From the NCBI GenBank assembly GCA_038501625.1, contig JAZAYU010000002.1, forward strand, positions 15,275,702 to 15,339,701: a stretch of DNA of 64,000 nucleotides. The letters are read 5' to 3'. The position numbers and the translations under genes are program-made. The number at the start of each line of letters is the position of its first letter. Position 1 is the stretch's first letter. This DNA is from Corbicula japonica (Eukaryota; Mollusca; Bivalvia; Venerida; Cyrenidae). This document shows positions 56,001 through 63,687 of this stretch, one piece after another. The notes under the pieces are model-generated. The model worked only from the letters and a program-made list of their open reading frames with translations. It had not been told where the DNA came from and searched no databases.

Positions 56001-58370
56001 GAAATTGAAAACTCTTTCTATGACTCGTTCGTTTAGATTAGATTGCTTTTGCAATGAGATAATAACTCAATATCAGATTTCAAAGGGATATATTAATGGG
56101 AAACACATAACAATTAAAAACATGGAGCAAGTGTAGTGGTAACTGTTCAAAAATTGTCTGTTATCCCAAGAAAGCATTTGTCTGTATTGCGTATAAACAA
56201 AATTAACATCGGAAGTAACAAACAACGCCACTTTGAAATGTTAAAAGTCGAATATGGAACTTTGAAAGCCAGTCAACATGGCAATTTCCTATTACGCTTG
56301 CATTATGAACGATTAGTGTGTTATGCTATAACCTAATTAGCAAGTTTCTGTTAATGGTATATCACACAATTTCAAAACTGGGTTATATGGAAATGAAAAC
56401 TAAGATCTGATAAGTTGAAAATGAGTTTTACTGATCGAGAACATTTCAATGTTTTATTTTTAAGTTGTCATTCAGGTTTAGATATTACAGATACGGTTTG
56501 TTTTGAGGCAAACTGTTAAATTTAAATGATTACATGATAATGTTTTTGTGATAGGAAATTTTACAACAGTCAGTTGATGATCTATTTATTGAAGACGGTC
56601 AGTTGCAAGAAAAGGTAGGTACAATGTACAATTGTACAACTAATTATTTATATAACATGTAAATAACTTACATCAAAGTGTTGCTGTCATAGCTTTTGTT
56701 ACAATTCTTTGAAGGTATATTATTTCTTGAAGTTGAAAACTATTTCTATGACTCGTTCTAGTAGATAAGATTGCTTTGCAATGAAATAATAAAATAATAA
56801 TACAACATAATTTATATCAGATTTCCGAAGTGAACAAATAATGGAAAACACATTTGATTCTATTAAAACTTTATTTATTATAAAAAGTGTTTGTACTGAA
56901 TATTTTTATCAAAAAGTAACCCAATCCTTGTACATTTGTATACAACGTATTACGTAGTCGGTTTATTATGATATTTTGGCAAAGTAAAAATGGAAACTAG
57001 ATACGGAACAAATCTCATTCGGAAGTTCCAGTTATATAGAATCCAGTGATTAACTAAACATAAATACATTAAAGTGCAAAAGAAACAAGTTTATTATTTA
57101 TTGATATACATGTATTTATATCTTGTACCTGGTACCAAAGATGGATGAAGAAAGGCGTGTGTTTTTTCGTCATTTGTCCTTCGTCAGTATCAATCGCAGT
57201 ATTCATCTTGTAGGTTCTTTTCTGTAATAAAATGATGTGTCAGGATTTGTTACATAGAGCTGAACAAGCAACGAATAGCAGTACACACTGCAAATGCATG
57301 CTTTTGTTATACATGGTCTTTCATAACTTGTTTGACTCCTACTTCAGTTAAACGCATTTGGTTTCACTGAAAGCAATGACGACCTATCGACGACCCGGTC
57401 AATTTACTGCCAAGAGTGTCAACGAGAACTAAACGAGGAGAACATTGTGGATTTTTGTGAGGATTGTGTCATATACCTTTGCAATCCTTGCGCAAAGCAC
57501 CATAGAACCGGCGAAGACCACATTCTTATGAAAGAAATGAACAACAGCAATTACCCACCGAACAAGCCATTAGAATATACTAATATTGAAGCCGACAGAA
57601 CAATGGAAATAAATAGAACTGATAAGAATAAAACACCTTTGTGTTTACAAAACATAGCAATATTTGACACTGATCACATTTTACTGACTGATAGAAATGA
57701 AAACTTGGTTTTGATATTTAATATTCGCGAGGAACAAACAGTATTTGTATTTCCATGCAAGGAAACGCCTCGCGATTTGACAACAGTTGTTGCAGGGAGA
57801 GCATTAGCCGTAACATTTTCTAAATCAAACTCTATACTTATCTTATACGTAACTGAAAATATGAGGTCAGTTAAGCATGCACGATATTTGAACGTAACCG
57901 GGGAATGCAATTTAATCCGATATAGTCTGGGACGATTATTTGTTTCATTTGGACAAAGAAAAATCCAAGTCTTATCCTTAAAAAATGAATTACTTCATAC
58001 AATTAAGATCACTAAGACCAGAATTGATTACTTTTGTGTACATAACACTTCCGTGTATCTTGTGGACCGCCGTTCAAACTGTGTTAAGCAATATAGGTTG
58101 AACGGAAATCCAATTAATGAATACAAGGATAAAATGTTGAAATGTCCGGAATGTATGTTTGTCACAGAGAACCGCTATCTTCTTGTGTGTGACTTTCATA
58201 TTAAGAAGTTCCACCTCATAACAGCAGATTGCAAACAAACAGATGTTTTACCGATGCCAGATGTTTGGCCCGATAGTCATGTTTATATGGCTTTTTGTCC
58301 TGTGCGAAATATTGCGTATTGGTTATTAAGAGATAGCAATTCAGTTTACAAATTTAAAATTAGGATTTAG
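35006..58370 (+). CDS. HEPN-like (DUF4559/CXorf38-type) + B-box + beta-propeller protein, ten coding exons
   Basis: Ten segments, each bounded by GT..AG sites and all in phase 0, join to one frame of about 789 codons. Residues 1-36 are charged; 37-78 are two related 21-residue modules; 79-328 resemble the CXorf38/DUF4559 family, with an early W-x-K...L region, a Cys-rich patch, a FWEIGRLY...CD...SCDLFEF stretch and IRNSLMHS, a HEPN-type R-x4-H (R283, H288). 329-449 is an acidic linker. 470-507 is a B-box (C-x2-C-x12-C-x2-C-x4-C-x2-C, then H501 and H507). 540-789 shows NHL-like blade repeats. The RING of canonical TRIM proteins is absent. HEPN folds often act on RNA and TRIM-like proteins in innate immunity; a role here is inference. 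Unseen small exons are possible. Confidence 0.75.
36489..36640. repeat. GGGCCAATATGAGA short repeats
   Basis: Three copies of CTGGGCCAATA(T/C)(G/A) within about 60 bp (36539-36594), plus a variant TGGTCCAATATGAAT. The same motif forms the arms of the hairpin at 37318-37450, so the two may be ends of one element of about 960 bp. Confidence 0.5.
37318..37450. mobile_element. palindromic hairpin element
   Basis: About 65-nt arms around CGGCCTTCGGCC. Outer ends ATTAATCAAGTGAATTCATA and complement. Possible 4-bp flanking TGTC (37314-37317 and 37451-37454). No coding capacity. Confidence 0.7.
39616..39770. mobile_element. palindromic hairpin element
   Basis: Arms of about 75 nt (ATATTTGATGGTTTTCATTT and complement) meet at GAAGCCCGAAGGGCTTC. 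Same style as 37318-37450 but different sequence. No clear target duplication. Confidence 0.75.
39940..40093. repeat. dispersed repeat, copy 2
   Basis: Relative of 2502-2655, same orientation, diverged; see that entry for shared landmarks. Confidence 0.6.
40300..40690 (+). repeat. degenerate tandem repeat, about 155-bp unit
   Basis: Two to three weak copies share AAGTCATTTGAAA(A/G), GGGGCATA, GTTATC/GTGATCnTTTTTGT and AAAGATGGCTTTGTTTAT/GAGATGGTTTTATTCAT. Looks like a worn element; no coding. Confidence 0.5.
41435..41509 (+). CDS. TRIM-like gene, exon 2
   Basis: Acceptor ttgttag, donor AAG/gtacta. 25 codons, phase 0 both ends: DKQKLDVEVRPLQETL... No domain. Confidence 0.6.
41510..42739 (+). 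other. intron 2, nothing else supported
   Basis: A 134-codon minus-strand frame (41803-42207) has no recognisable domain, splice context or compositional support, so it is not called. Confidence 0.45.
42740..42802 (+). CDS. TRIM-like gene, exon 3 (21-residue module a)
   Basis: Acceptor attttctag, donor AAG/gtaaaa, 63 nt, phase 0. Begins KRYKSSSDQEAST and is the twin of exon 4 in length, phase and start, so one arose from the other by exon duplication. Confidence 0.65.
44161..46777. mobile_element. 2.6-kb element with about 480-bp terminal inverted repeats
   Basis: Ends are GTGCCCAATCGTTACC and complement. Left arm about 44161-44650, right arm about 46298-46777, complementary throughout with scattered differences. 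The middle carries no transposase and includes a small nested MITE. No clear target duplication. It interrupts the decayed ORF above. Confidence 0.9.
45090..45241. mobile_element. 152-bp MITE nested in the 2.6-kb element
   Basis: Terminal inverted repeats of about 32 nt begin GGGATGGTAAAGTGAAC; the right copy has a 6-nt insertion. Centre is unique sequence. Confidence 0.8.
47531..48537. other. intron sequence, nothing supported
   Basis: Possibly worn remains of the preceding ORF as far as a donor-like GTTAAG/gtatgt at 47635. Beyond this I see no gene or repeat. Confidence 0.4.
48546..48632. repeat. cluster of TTTCCCGATCGGGAAA palindromes, left arm
   Basis: Three sites within about 85 bp, one of them TTTCCTGATCGGGAAA. 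Half sites (CTTTCCCG) follow near 48833 and 48855. The mirrored cluster is in the right arm (51010-51390). Confidence 0.85.
48946..49095 (+). repeat. GAGTTGCGCT dispersed family, copy c
   Basis: Uninterrupted copy: GAGTTGCGCTCAACCTG, GGCTAGGCGGCGTGG, CATTACTGTCCAT, CTCAATCAAACCGAGCCTGC. It serves as the empty-site comparison for the insertion at 25269-30200. Confidence 0.8.
51402..51675 (+). other. end of intron 3
   Basis: AT-rich; a polypyrimidine tract leads into exon 4. Confidence 0.5.
51676..51738 (+). CDS. TRIM-like gene, exon 4 (21-residue module b)
   Basis: Acceptor tattttctag, donor AAG/gtaaaa, 63 nt, phase 0. Begins RRWKSSSEDNAVH; matches exon 3 at R, K-S-S-S, acidic residue and final K. 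Confidence 0.65.
51739..52419 (+). other. intron 4, nothing supported
   Basis: AT-rich without recognisable elements. Confidence 0.5.
52420..53019 (+). CDS. TRIM-like gene, exon 5 (DUF4559/CXorf38-like region)
   Basis: Acceptor tatttacag, donor AAT/gtaaga, 600 nt, 200 codons, phase 0. Contains the early ICWMKSVLALYKLKEAL segment, a Cys/His patch (CKWKCMHHSC) and the later FWEIGRLYTYIDS...CDLFEFNG segment. Order and spacing match what is known of CXorf38-type proteins: a W-x-K start, Cys-x2-Cys, W-E-x-A/G and S-C-D-x-F before the R-N-x3-H. Confidence 0.8.
53226..53390 (+). repeat. GAGTTGCGCT dispersed family, copy d (diverged)
   Basis: Begins ATATTGAGTTGATCTCAA and keeps GTCAATGAACAGG and GGTGGCTTTCAATTGTTC, but the middle has drifted strongly. 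Confidence 0.5.
53663..53688. promoter_or_regulatory. two CRE palindromes
   Basis: TGACGTCA occurs twice, at 53663-53670 and 53681-53688, with 18-bp spacing. TGACGTCA is the consensus for CREB/ATF proteins. Intronic position; function unknown. Confidence 0.25.
54040..54189 (+). CDS. TRIM-like gene, exon 6 (HEPN-like R-x4-H)
   Basis: Acceptor attgccag, donor CAG/gtattt, 150 nt, phase 0. Starts IIKIRNSLMHSEDN: R and H four residues apart as in HEPN domains, followed by an amphipathic helix-like segment (FRFIYELLKQFQEF). Confidence 0.8.
54242..54330 (-). ncRNA. tRNA-derived SINE head / Pol III promoter remnant
   Basis: On the minus strand an A-box-like TAGCTCGGTTG (plus 54310-54320) and a B-box GGTTCGCTCCC (plus 54254-54264) lie about 45 nt apart. 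The acceptor ends do not pair well, so it is not a functional tRNA gene. Pol III boxes with a short body fit a tRNA-derived SINE. The 3' body is not clear. Confidence 0.6.
54645..54848 (+). CDS. TRIM-like gene, exon 7 (helical linker)
   Basis: Acceptor ccaatag, donor GAG/gtaatc, 204 nt, phase 0, 68 codons. Rich in Glu, Leu and Lys (LQVILERTSDTLKLIE), probably helical; no domain. Confidence 0.7.
55037..55430 (+). repeat. older copy of the intron 7 duplication unit
   Basis: Shares GTATAAACAAA(G/A)TTAACATC, GATCGAGA..GAACATTTCAATG and TTGTCATTCAGATTTA with the two later units, but diverged and without an exon. Confidence 0.6.
55431..56178 (+). repeat. 748-bp tandem duplication unit 1, contains exon 8
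   Basis: Starts TGTCTGTATTGCG. The first 350 nt are almost identical to unit 2; the exon-bearing part is less similar. Confidence 0.9.
55809..55907 (+). CDS. TRIM-like gene, exon 8 (acidic linker a)
   Basis: Acceptor ttttgtgatag, donor AAG/gtaggt, 99 nt, phase 0. Acidic and Gln-rich (LQQSADDPFIEDDQLQEK). Confidence 0.7.
56179..56860 (+). repeat. tandem duplication unit 2, contains exon 9
   Basis: Second copy of unit 1, offset 748 bp; includes the acceptor, a shortened exon, its donor and the following intron segment, fading near 56860. Confidence 0.9.
56555..56614 (+). CDS. TRIM-like gene, exon 9 (acidic linker b)
   Basis: Acceptor ttttgtgatag, donor AAG/gtaggt, 60 nt, phase 0. Twin of exon 8 after loss of 39 nt near its start (EILQQSVDDLFIEDGQLQEK); frame preserved. 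Confidence 0.65.
57348..58370 (+). CDS. TRIM-like gene, last exon: B-box and propeller
   Basis: Acceptor ctacttcag, phase 0, stop at 58368-58370, 340 codons. The B-box has C470, C473, C486, C489, C494, C497 and H501/H507 in whole-protein numbering (B-box1-like spacing). After a short linker come repeated strand motifs such as ILLTDRNENLVLIFN, VYLVDRRSNCVKQYRL and LLVCDFHIKKFHLI, the pattern of NHL/propeller domains that end many molluscan TRIM-like proteins. No coiled coil of usual TRIM length separates them. Confidence 0.85.
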   Translation, partial: LNAFGFTESNDDLSTTRSIYCQECQRELNEENIVDFCEDCVIYLCNPCAKHHRTGEDHILMKEMNNSNYPPNKPLEYTNIEADRTMEINRTDKNKTPLCLQNIAIFDTDHILLTDRNENLVLIFNIREEQTVFVFPCKETPRDLTTVVAGRALAVTFSKSNSILILYVTENMRSVKHARYLNVTGECNLIRYSLGRLFVSFGQRKIQVLSLKNELLHTIKITKTRIDYFCVHNTSVYLVDRRSNCVKQYRLNGNPINEYKDKMLKCPECMFVTENRYLLVCDFHIKKFHLITADCKQTDVLPMPDVWPDSHVYMAFCPVRNIAYWLLRDSNSVYKFKIRI

Positions 58371-59093
58371 GATGTGAACATTGTAAGTCTTATCTGGAGA
58401 CTTTCTGGAAAAAAAAGGAGAATATTTTCTGTTGGTACTTAGTTTTGTGGTTTGTTGTAAAATCAATTATTTTATGTAAGCGAAGTTGAAAACTTATACG
58501 CGACGGCGAATCATAAACTAGTAGACCGTTGTTGAGTTCTTTCAAAACACTCATACAGCCATCATGCTAACTGATCACTGTAAAGTCATTGCACTGTGTT
58601 CTTTGAAGCGGCACAAATATGGCTGTAGTAACCCCGATCTTCCGATTTGCAAATACTTCGTTACATCATGACAATAGATAACATTTATCGTCTAATAATG
58701 ATGAATAATTGAAAGTATTACTAGTATGCTGTGAAACTTGTTTTGTATGAGAATCTGAGGTTATAAAGTGTTATTTTGTTATTTAAATATGGCTGACAGC
58801 ACGCCAATGTTATAAAGTGTTATTTGATATTAAAATATGCCAGACAACACGCCAGTATAAAGTAAGTATAATTATGTTATTCGCCCGATTTGGTTGTTCC
58901 ACTGGGCACTGAAAATTAAACGCTTCATGTCTTCATTAGCATGGAATTTTCGAAGTAGATCAATTTTCATTTACTAACTAACAAAATATTTTATGAACCA
59001 ATTTGATGTCATCTTGCATAGTTGGCAAGGCGCTGCCATATTTGTTGAGCTTTCGGGTTATATATACATTTTAATGACCGATGTATAAATAAA
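58371..59093 (+). other. probable 3' untranslated region
   Basis: AT-rich. A two-copy ~50-bp repeat (AAAGTGTTATTT...ACACGCCA) lies at 58765-58860. The first canonical AATAAA is at 59088-59093, so the mRNA may end shortly after. Confidence 0.45.
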
Positions 59094-59734
59094 ATGAATG
59101 ATTATGTTTGTATAGCTTACTTTGCACTGATGTAATGTATGTAAATTACCCATCCCGTAATTAACTACATTTACTGTAACAGTGTATTTTTAGGTTTAAT
59201 ATGTCCGAATTCTTAGTGTTACTGTATACAACAACAATATATTAATAATATCTACACATTAAACGTAATAAACTTAACAAACACATTGAATTGTACCATA
59301 ATACATGTATTACGTTTTCCGATCTGATCTTTTATGGTTGTGACTGATCCAGAATTGGAAACAGGTGATCTATTAAACCACATTTTTAAAATGTCTGTTT
59401 TCAGTCATTTATTAACAGCATGTTTGTTGTTTAAAACATAGAGATTTAATTTGCAACCGGATCATACAAAACTGGCTCAGACTGGTAAGTTTATGAGAAC
59501 AATAAATTTTTCAGAAAATTGCAGAAAAATAAATTATGACATCAATTGCTAAAATATAACATACGACAACTGTTAGCCATTTATAGCAATCGAGTCTGAT
59601 TTCTGTCTCATTTTTATTTCATTTTTCGTAGCATTCTGTTTTATTTGTAATTTATGTATAAAATACTCGTATTAATGTGAAAAGGTTGTTCATGTTATGT
59701 TATAATAACTTATAACAAACAATTATAATCGGTG
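59094..59734. other. AT-rich stretch, no gene seen
   Basis: No coding segment, strong repeat or element boundary. Confidence 0.45.
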
Positions 59735-59878
59735 GCGCTTGCAGGGAGATTGCACGGCATTGTCGGAGATGTCACTGCGTCTTTACAGCGCTTTATGGCG
59801 CGTCTGCGGCGCTAATACGGAGTGTTAATTGTTTCACTGCGCTCTTTTAACGACTGTTCGGAGCAGTGACGGCAATCA

Positions 59879-59993
59879 ATGCGCTCCCAATGCGCTTCTA
59901 CCGCGTTGTCACAGCGATCATTGCGCTCCCAATGCGCTTCTACCGCGTTGTCACAGCGATTATTGCGCTCTCAATGCGCTTCTACTGCGTTCA
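59879..59993 (+). repeat. 42-bp minisatellite, about 2.7 copies
   Basis: Unit TGCGCTCCCAATGCGCTTCT + ACCGCGTTGTCACAGCGATC + AT, repeated at 59879, 59921 and 59963 with few changes. Confidence 0.9.
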
Positions 59994-60062
59994 TTGACGT
60001 TTGTATAACAAACACAAAATTCTATAAATGTACAAGATTGGCAAATAAACATTCATTTCACC

Positions 60063-60302
60063 ATGACTGAAGTACAGCAGCAAGTCGGGCTACTGCTGAC
60101 CTTCATGCATGTCAAGCAAACATACCAAGATGAAGACGTTTTGCACATGATTGTAATACCGTGAAGTAGGAGAGCTCAAGTGCGTAGAAGAGGTTGGGTT
60201 CGACCATGGCCAAACGAAGGCAGACGGTTGCAGCATGACCATTATCATCGGCTCATGCCTGAGCTGCGATATGAGGACCCTGCGATACACTTCGTTTTAT
60301 AG
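60063..60302 (+). pseudogene. Harbinger transposase N-terminal fragment, one stop
   Basis: A 79-codon frame from ATG to TAG contains an in-frame TGA at 60162-60164. After it, RRRGWVRPWPNEGRR...HRLMPELRYEDP matches the conserved start of HARBI1-like transposases (R-R-x-W-V-R-P-W ... L-M-x-E-L-R-x-E-D-P). The catalytic DDE part is absent, so it cannot act. Family call from motif memory. Confidence 0.65.
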
Positions 60303-60503
60303 GTAGAATGTCATCAACAGGCCGTCAGCGCAGCGTGAGCGCCGTGAAAGCGCAGTGCACGCAGTGGAAGCGCCGTAAGAACACCCTGAAAGCGCAGTGC
60401 ACGCAGTGAAGGCGCCTTAAGAGCGCAGGCAATCGCCAACAAGAACTCCGTAGGAACGCGACAGAACGCCATGTCTTTAGCTATGAAACACAAATATATT
60501 CTT

Positions 60504-60740
60504 TTAACTCTTTAATCCGTAGAAACACTTTTATTGCATGGGTGAACTGTGTGAATCCAGATCAGTCAGCACATGTGTGCCATCTGTTCAGGATCTACAA
60601 CGTTTGCCTTTAGATTTATTAGGTTATTTCAGACCAAGATGCAACCAATGTAGGTCCAGACGGCATAGATATACTGTATGTTTTAGATCTAAACTGATCA
60701 CTTATGTGTTAAAACGCGTTTTTATGGAGGAAAGGCTTAA
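60504..60740. mobile_element. TTAA-flanked MITE, copy 1
   Basis: TTAA at both ends; starts TTAACTCTTTAATCC and ends GGAGGAAAGGCTTAA. Interior has GATCAGTCAGCACATGTGTGC, TTAGGTTATTTCAGACC and a late GATC(T)AAACTGATC. piggyBac-like by TTAA. Confidence 0.7.
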
Positions 60741-61645
60741 TACATTTTCAGCTATTTACCCGGTATTTATGGTTTTACCTTAATGCATTTATGGACTTTT
60801 AGCAATCATAAGAAATTAAGATATATTGATATCCCTACAAGTCTTTGTTGTCCTTCAAAAAGCTTATTAATTTCTGGGAGCATATCACAAAACAGCTTAT
60901 CAGTATATATTTGTATCATTGCCACAACCTTCATGCATATTATTATTTAAGATTATAACAAGCCATGTTTGTTGGCTAACCACATGTATTGGCTGACTTC
61001 TCATTCAGAGAAATAAAGCTTTTCATCAACTAGTCACATTTTTACCTTCATTAATAACTAATAAAGCGTGGTAAAAATGTAGACTGTAAGAAGTAGGTTT
61101 TCAACAAATTTGGCCTTATGAAAGGTTTGAGGTTGGCAAGAAAAAAAGAACTAACGTTGTAAAATCAAACAGGCCTAAACAACTTGCCCCATACAGTTTT
61201 TAACAAGTGTTAGAAACACTATTTACCTATTTACAAGTTTGATAGGATTTCTTATACAGTGTCATCATTTTTATATTTGGATCAGTGGAAAGTGAATGCA
61301 GACAGAGGCTGGAGACAATTTTGTGAGCAAATCTACAGTGGAATGGCAACATAATGAACAATCTTATGCTCAAACTTGATTTTCAGCTCAACATAAAATT
61401 ATTTAAATTATGAGTAAATGTTGTTTATTTACTTGGAATCACTAAAAAAATTAAACACAATATTCCTATTATCAAGGAAATATTCAAGTAGCACTAAGCC
61501 AAAATGAAATATTCTAGAACGAATGTTTGAGTTCAAATTCAGATTTTGAGTCCTTTGGAAATTTTAAATCGAAATAAGCAGATAGTTATATTATAAAAAC
61601 TGCATTAAAAACAAGCGAAATTAAATAAAATTATTCTTAAAATCA
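60741..61645. other. AT-rich stretch, no gene seen
   Basis: Nothing supported. Confidence 0.45.
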
Positions 61646-61892
61646 TTAACCCTTCCCGCTATATATAAGCCTTTATGGCATGGACGAACAGGGTAGATCC
61701 AGATCAGCCAGCACATCCATGCTATATGATCAGGATCTGAACTTTTTGCTTTTTGATTTACCGGTATTAGGTTATTTCTGACCTAGATATGACCAGTGCA
61801 GATCTTAATCAGACAGCACATATGTGCTAGCTGATCTGGATCTAAACTTGTTACCATATATGTAAAAATGTGTATATGGAGTAAAGGATTAA
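61646..61892. mobile_element. TTAA-flanked MITE, copy 2
   Basis: Same family: TTAACCCTTCCCGC ... GGAGTAAAGGATTAA, with GATCAGCCAGCACATCCATGC and an internal inverted copy GCACATATGTGCTAGCTGATC. Confidence 0.75.
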
Positions 61893-62407
61893 AGTGAACT
61901 GTGTATATTCAGAACTATAAAATTATGGCTTTATTGAGTTTAAATGCACTCTTAATATTTTTCATTTTATTGGGGAAGAAGTGTTTGTTCTGACACCATA
62001 AAGTTAAAGACATACCTTGAAAAAATTTTGCTACATTGATAAATTCATACTATTTAATTTGTCAATACATACTAAACAGTAGATATAAAATTCAGAAATT
62101 CACTGAAAATTATGAAAAATGGAAAAGGTAGAACACTTTTTTAAAACTTTCACTATACATATATTGAATTTTAGTGCCAGATGTATTTCTGTGACCCTCT
62201 ACCAAATTTGTTAAAAACTATTGTTTCATTAAAAAAACAACATGGCCACCTAAGGGAGAGTTGTTATTTTACCCACATAAAAGAACATGGGGTTATTTCT
62301 GGCGGAAATATTTTGATTGTAATTCAGTTACTTTGCTTTAAACAAGTTAAAATTATAACCTAACTACTTAATTTATGAAATGCAATGATTATGTTACTGG
62401 TTTTATC
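61893..62407. other. AT-rich stretch, no gene seen
   Basis: A 60-codon frame at 62181 has no support. Confidence 0.45.
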
Positions 62408-62630
62408 TTAAAGGGTTAGCCATTTCCTCCATATATACACCTTAACAAGCATTTGCGGCTAGTGAAGATCCAGATTAGCCAGCACATCTGTGCAGTCTGA
62501 TCAGGATCTTAACTGTTCGCTTTTGGTCAGAAATAACCTAATACATCAGAAAGCAAACAGTGCCAGCTGATCTGGATCTACAGACTGTTCACCTATGCCA
62601 TAAGAAGGTATGTTTGGAGGAAAAAGTTAA
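62408..62630. mobile_element. TTAA-flanked MITE, copy 3
   Basis: Same family: TTAAAGGGTTAGCCATTTCC ... GGAGGAAAAAGTTAA, with AGCCAGCACATCTGTGC and GCCAGCTGATCTGGATC. In this copy the middle reads in the opposite order (CAGAAATAACCTAATA), so it is inverted relative to copies 1 and 2 or the family is near-palindromic. Confidence 0.7.
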
Positions 62631-63029
62631 AGCAATTTAAAACGCCTCCAACAGCTTTGTTCTGGAATGATATCTATTGTCTTGATAAAACATGTTGATA
62701 TGTTATCAACAAGTTTGTAATTATACATAAATAATCACATCTGGAATACTTTTGCAGAAATAGTCCATTGGTTGCTTTACAAAATGTTGTCATATCATTG
62801 ATGTAAAACTGAGCTCAAATTTCATAATCACAAATAGACATAAAACTGGTTTGGAAAATTTTATTTTGCATTTTAAAACTATGAATTTCATAAATGAAGA
62901 AAATTCTTTGTTTGTATGCCCCAATGCTAAAAGAGGAGGGGACATATATGTTGGCCCTTGTCTTTCTGTCTGTCGAAAACTTGTATCACGTTTAAGTCCA
63001 AACATTAGACACAGTTATAAAACTAAACA

Positions 63030-63545
63030 TCTTTGATGACCATCATGTGCAGTACCTGGGGTTTTATTTCTGGCCACACCCATTAAAATCAGAGTTAGGG
63101 CCCCTTACTTATTTTAGTATAATACTTTAACATTTAAATCTTGTGTCGTGTAATTCAAAAAGTGTGAGTGCCACAATTATGAAACATTACAGGTATGTTC
63201 ATTATCATGTAGTTGTGCACCTGCGGTTTTGTTTCGGGCCAGGCCCAATTAAACCAGAGTTATGACCCCTATTCAGTATAATACATTAACCATGTAATCT
63301 TGTGTGGTGCGTAACTCAAAAAGTATAGGAGCCACAATCCTGAAACATTACAGGTATATTGACTATAGTGTCATTGTGCAACTTGGGTTTTGTTTAATGC
63401 CACTCGTTTTAATACTGGAGTTATAGCACCTTATGCGCTTCAATTAATTGCATTCACACATATCTCTACAAGTATATGAACCACATTTATAAAACTTTAA
63501 AGCTTTGTTAACTATGTGTGTAGTTGTGCGTCTAGGGTTTTGTTT
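63030..63545 (+). repeat. degenerate tandem repeat, about 150-160-bp unit, three copies
   Basis: Each unit carries GAGTTA(G/T)(G/A)(G/A)CCCC, ACTCAAAAAGT-like, GAACCACA/GTGCCACA, (T/C)GAAACATTACAGGTAT and GTAGTTGTGCACCTG..GTTTTGTTT. Copies start near 63085, 63260 and 63415 and are progressively worn. Confidence 0.65.
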
Positions 63546-63660
63546 TCAACAAATACAATAGAAAATCAACTTCATTTAAAACCATCATACTATAATTGCT
63601 GTTATTACACTAAGACATGAACATTAACAAAATTTCTCTTTCCTAAAATTGCTCTGCAAT

Positions 63661-63687
63661 CAGGGTCTATTTAATCAATAGACCCTG
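63661..63687. repeat. short perfect hairpin
   Basis: CAGGGTCTATT and AATAGACCCTG, 11-bp arms around TAATC. Resembles a transcription terminator in form only; in a eukaryote it more likely marks a small foldback or element end. Confidence 0.7.

Larger units (their letters stand above)
59735..60455 (+). mobile_element. PIF/Harbinger-type remnant
   Basis: A short transposase N-terminus (60063-60302) lies between two GC-rich flanks built from GCGCTT/AATGCGCTT and AAGCGC/GCAGTG motifs that are roughly inverted to each other (59740-59995 and 60315-60445). This resembles a deletion derivative keeping the subterminal regions. Exact termini and a 3-bp target duplication were not found. Confidence 0.55.
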
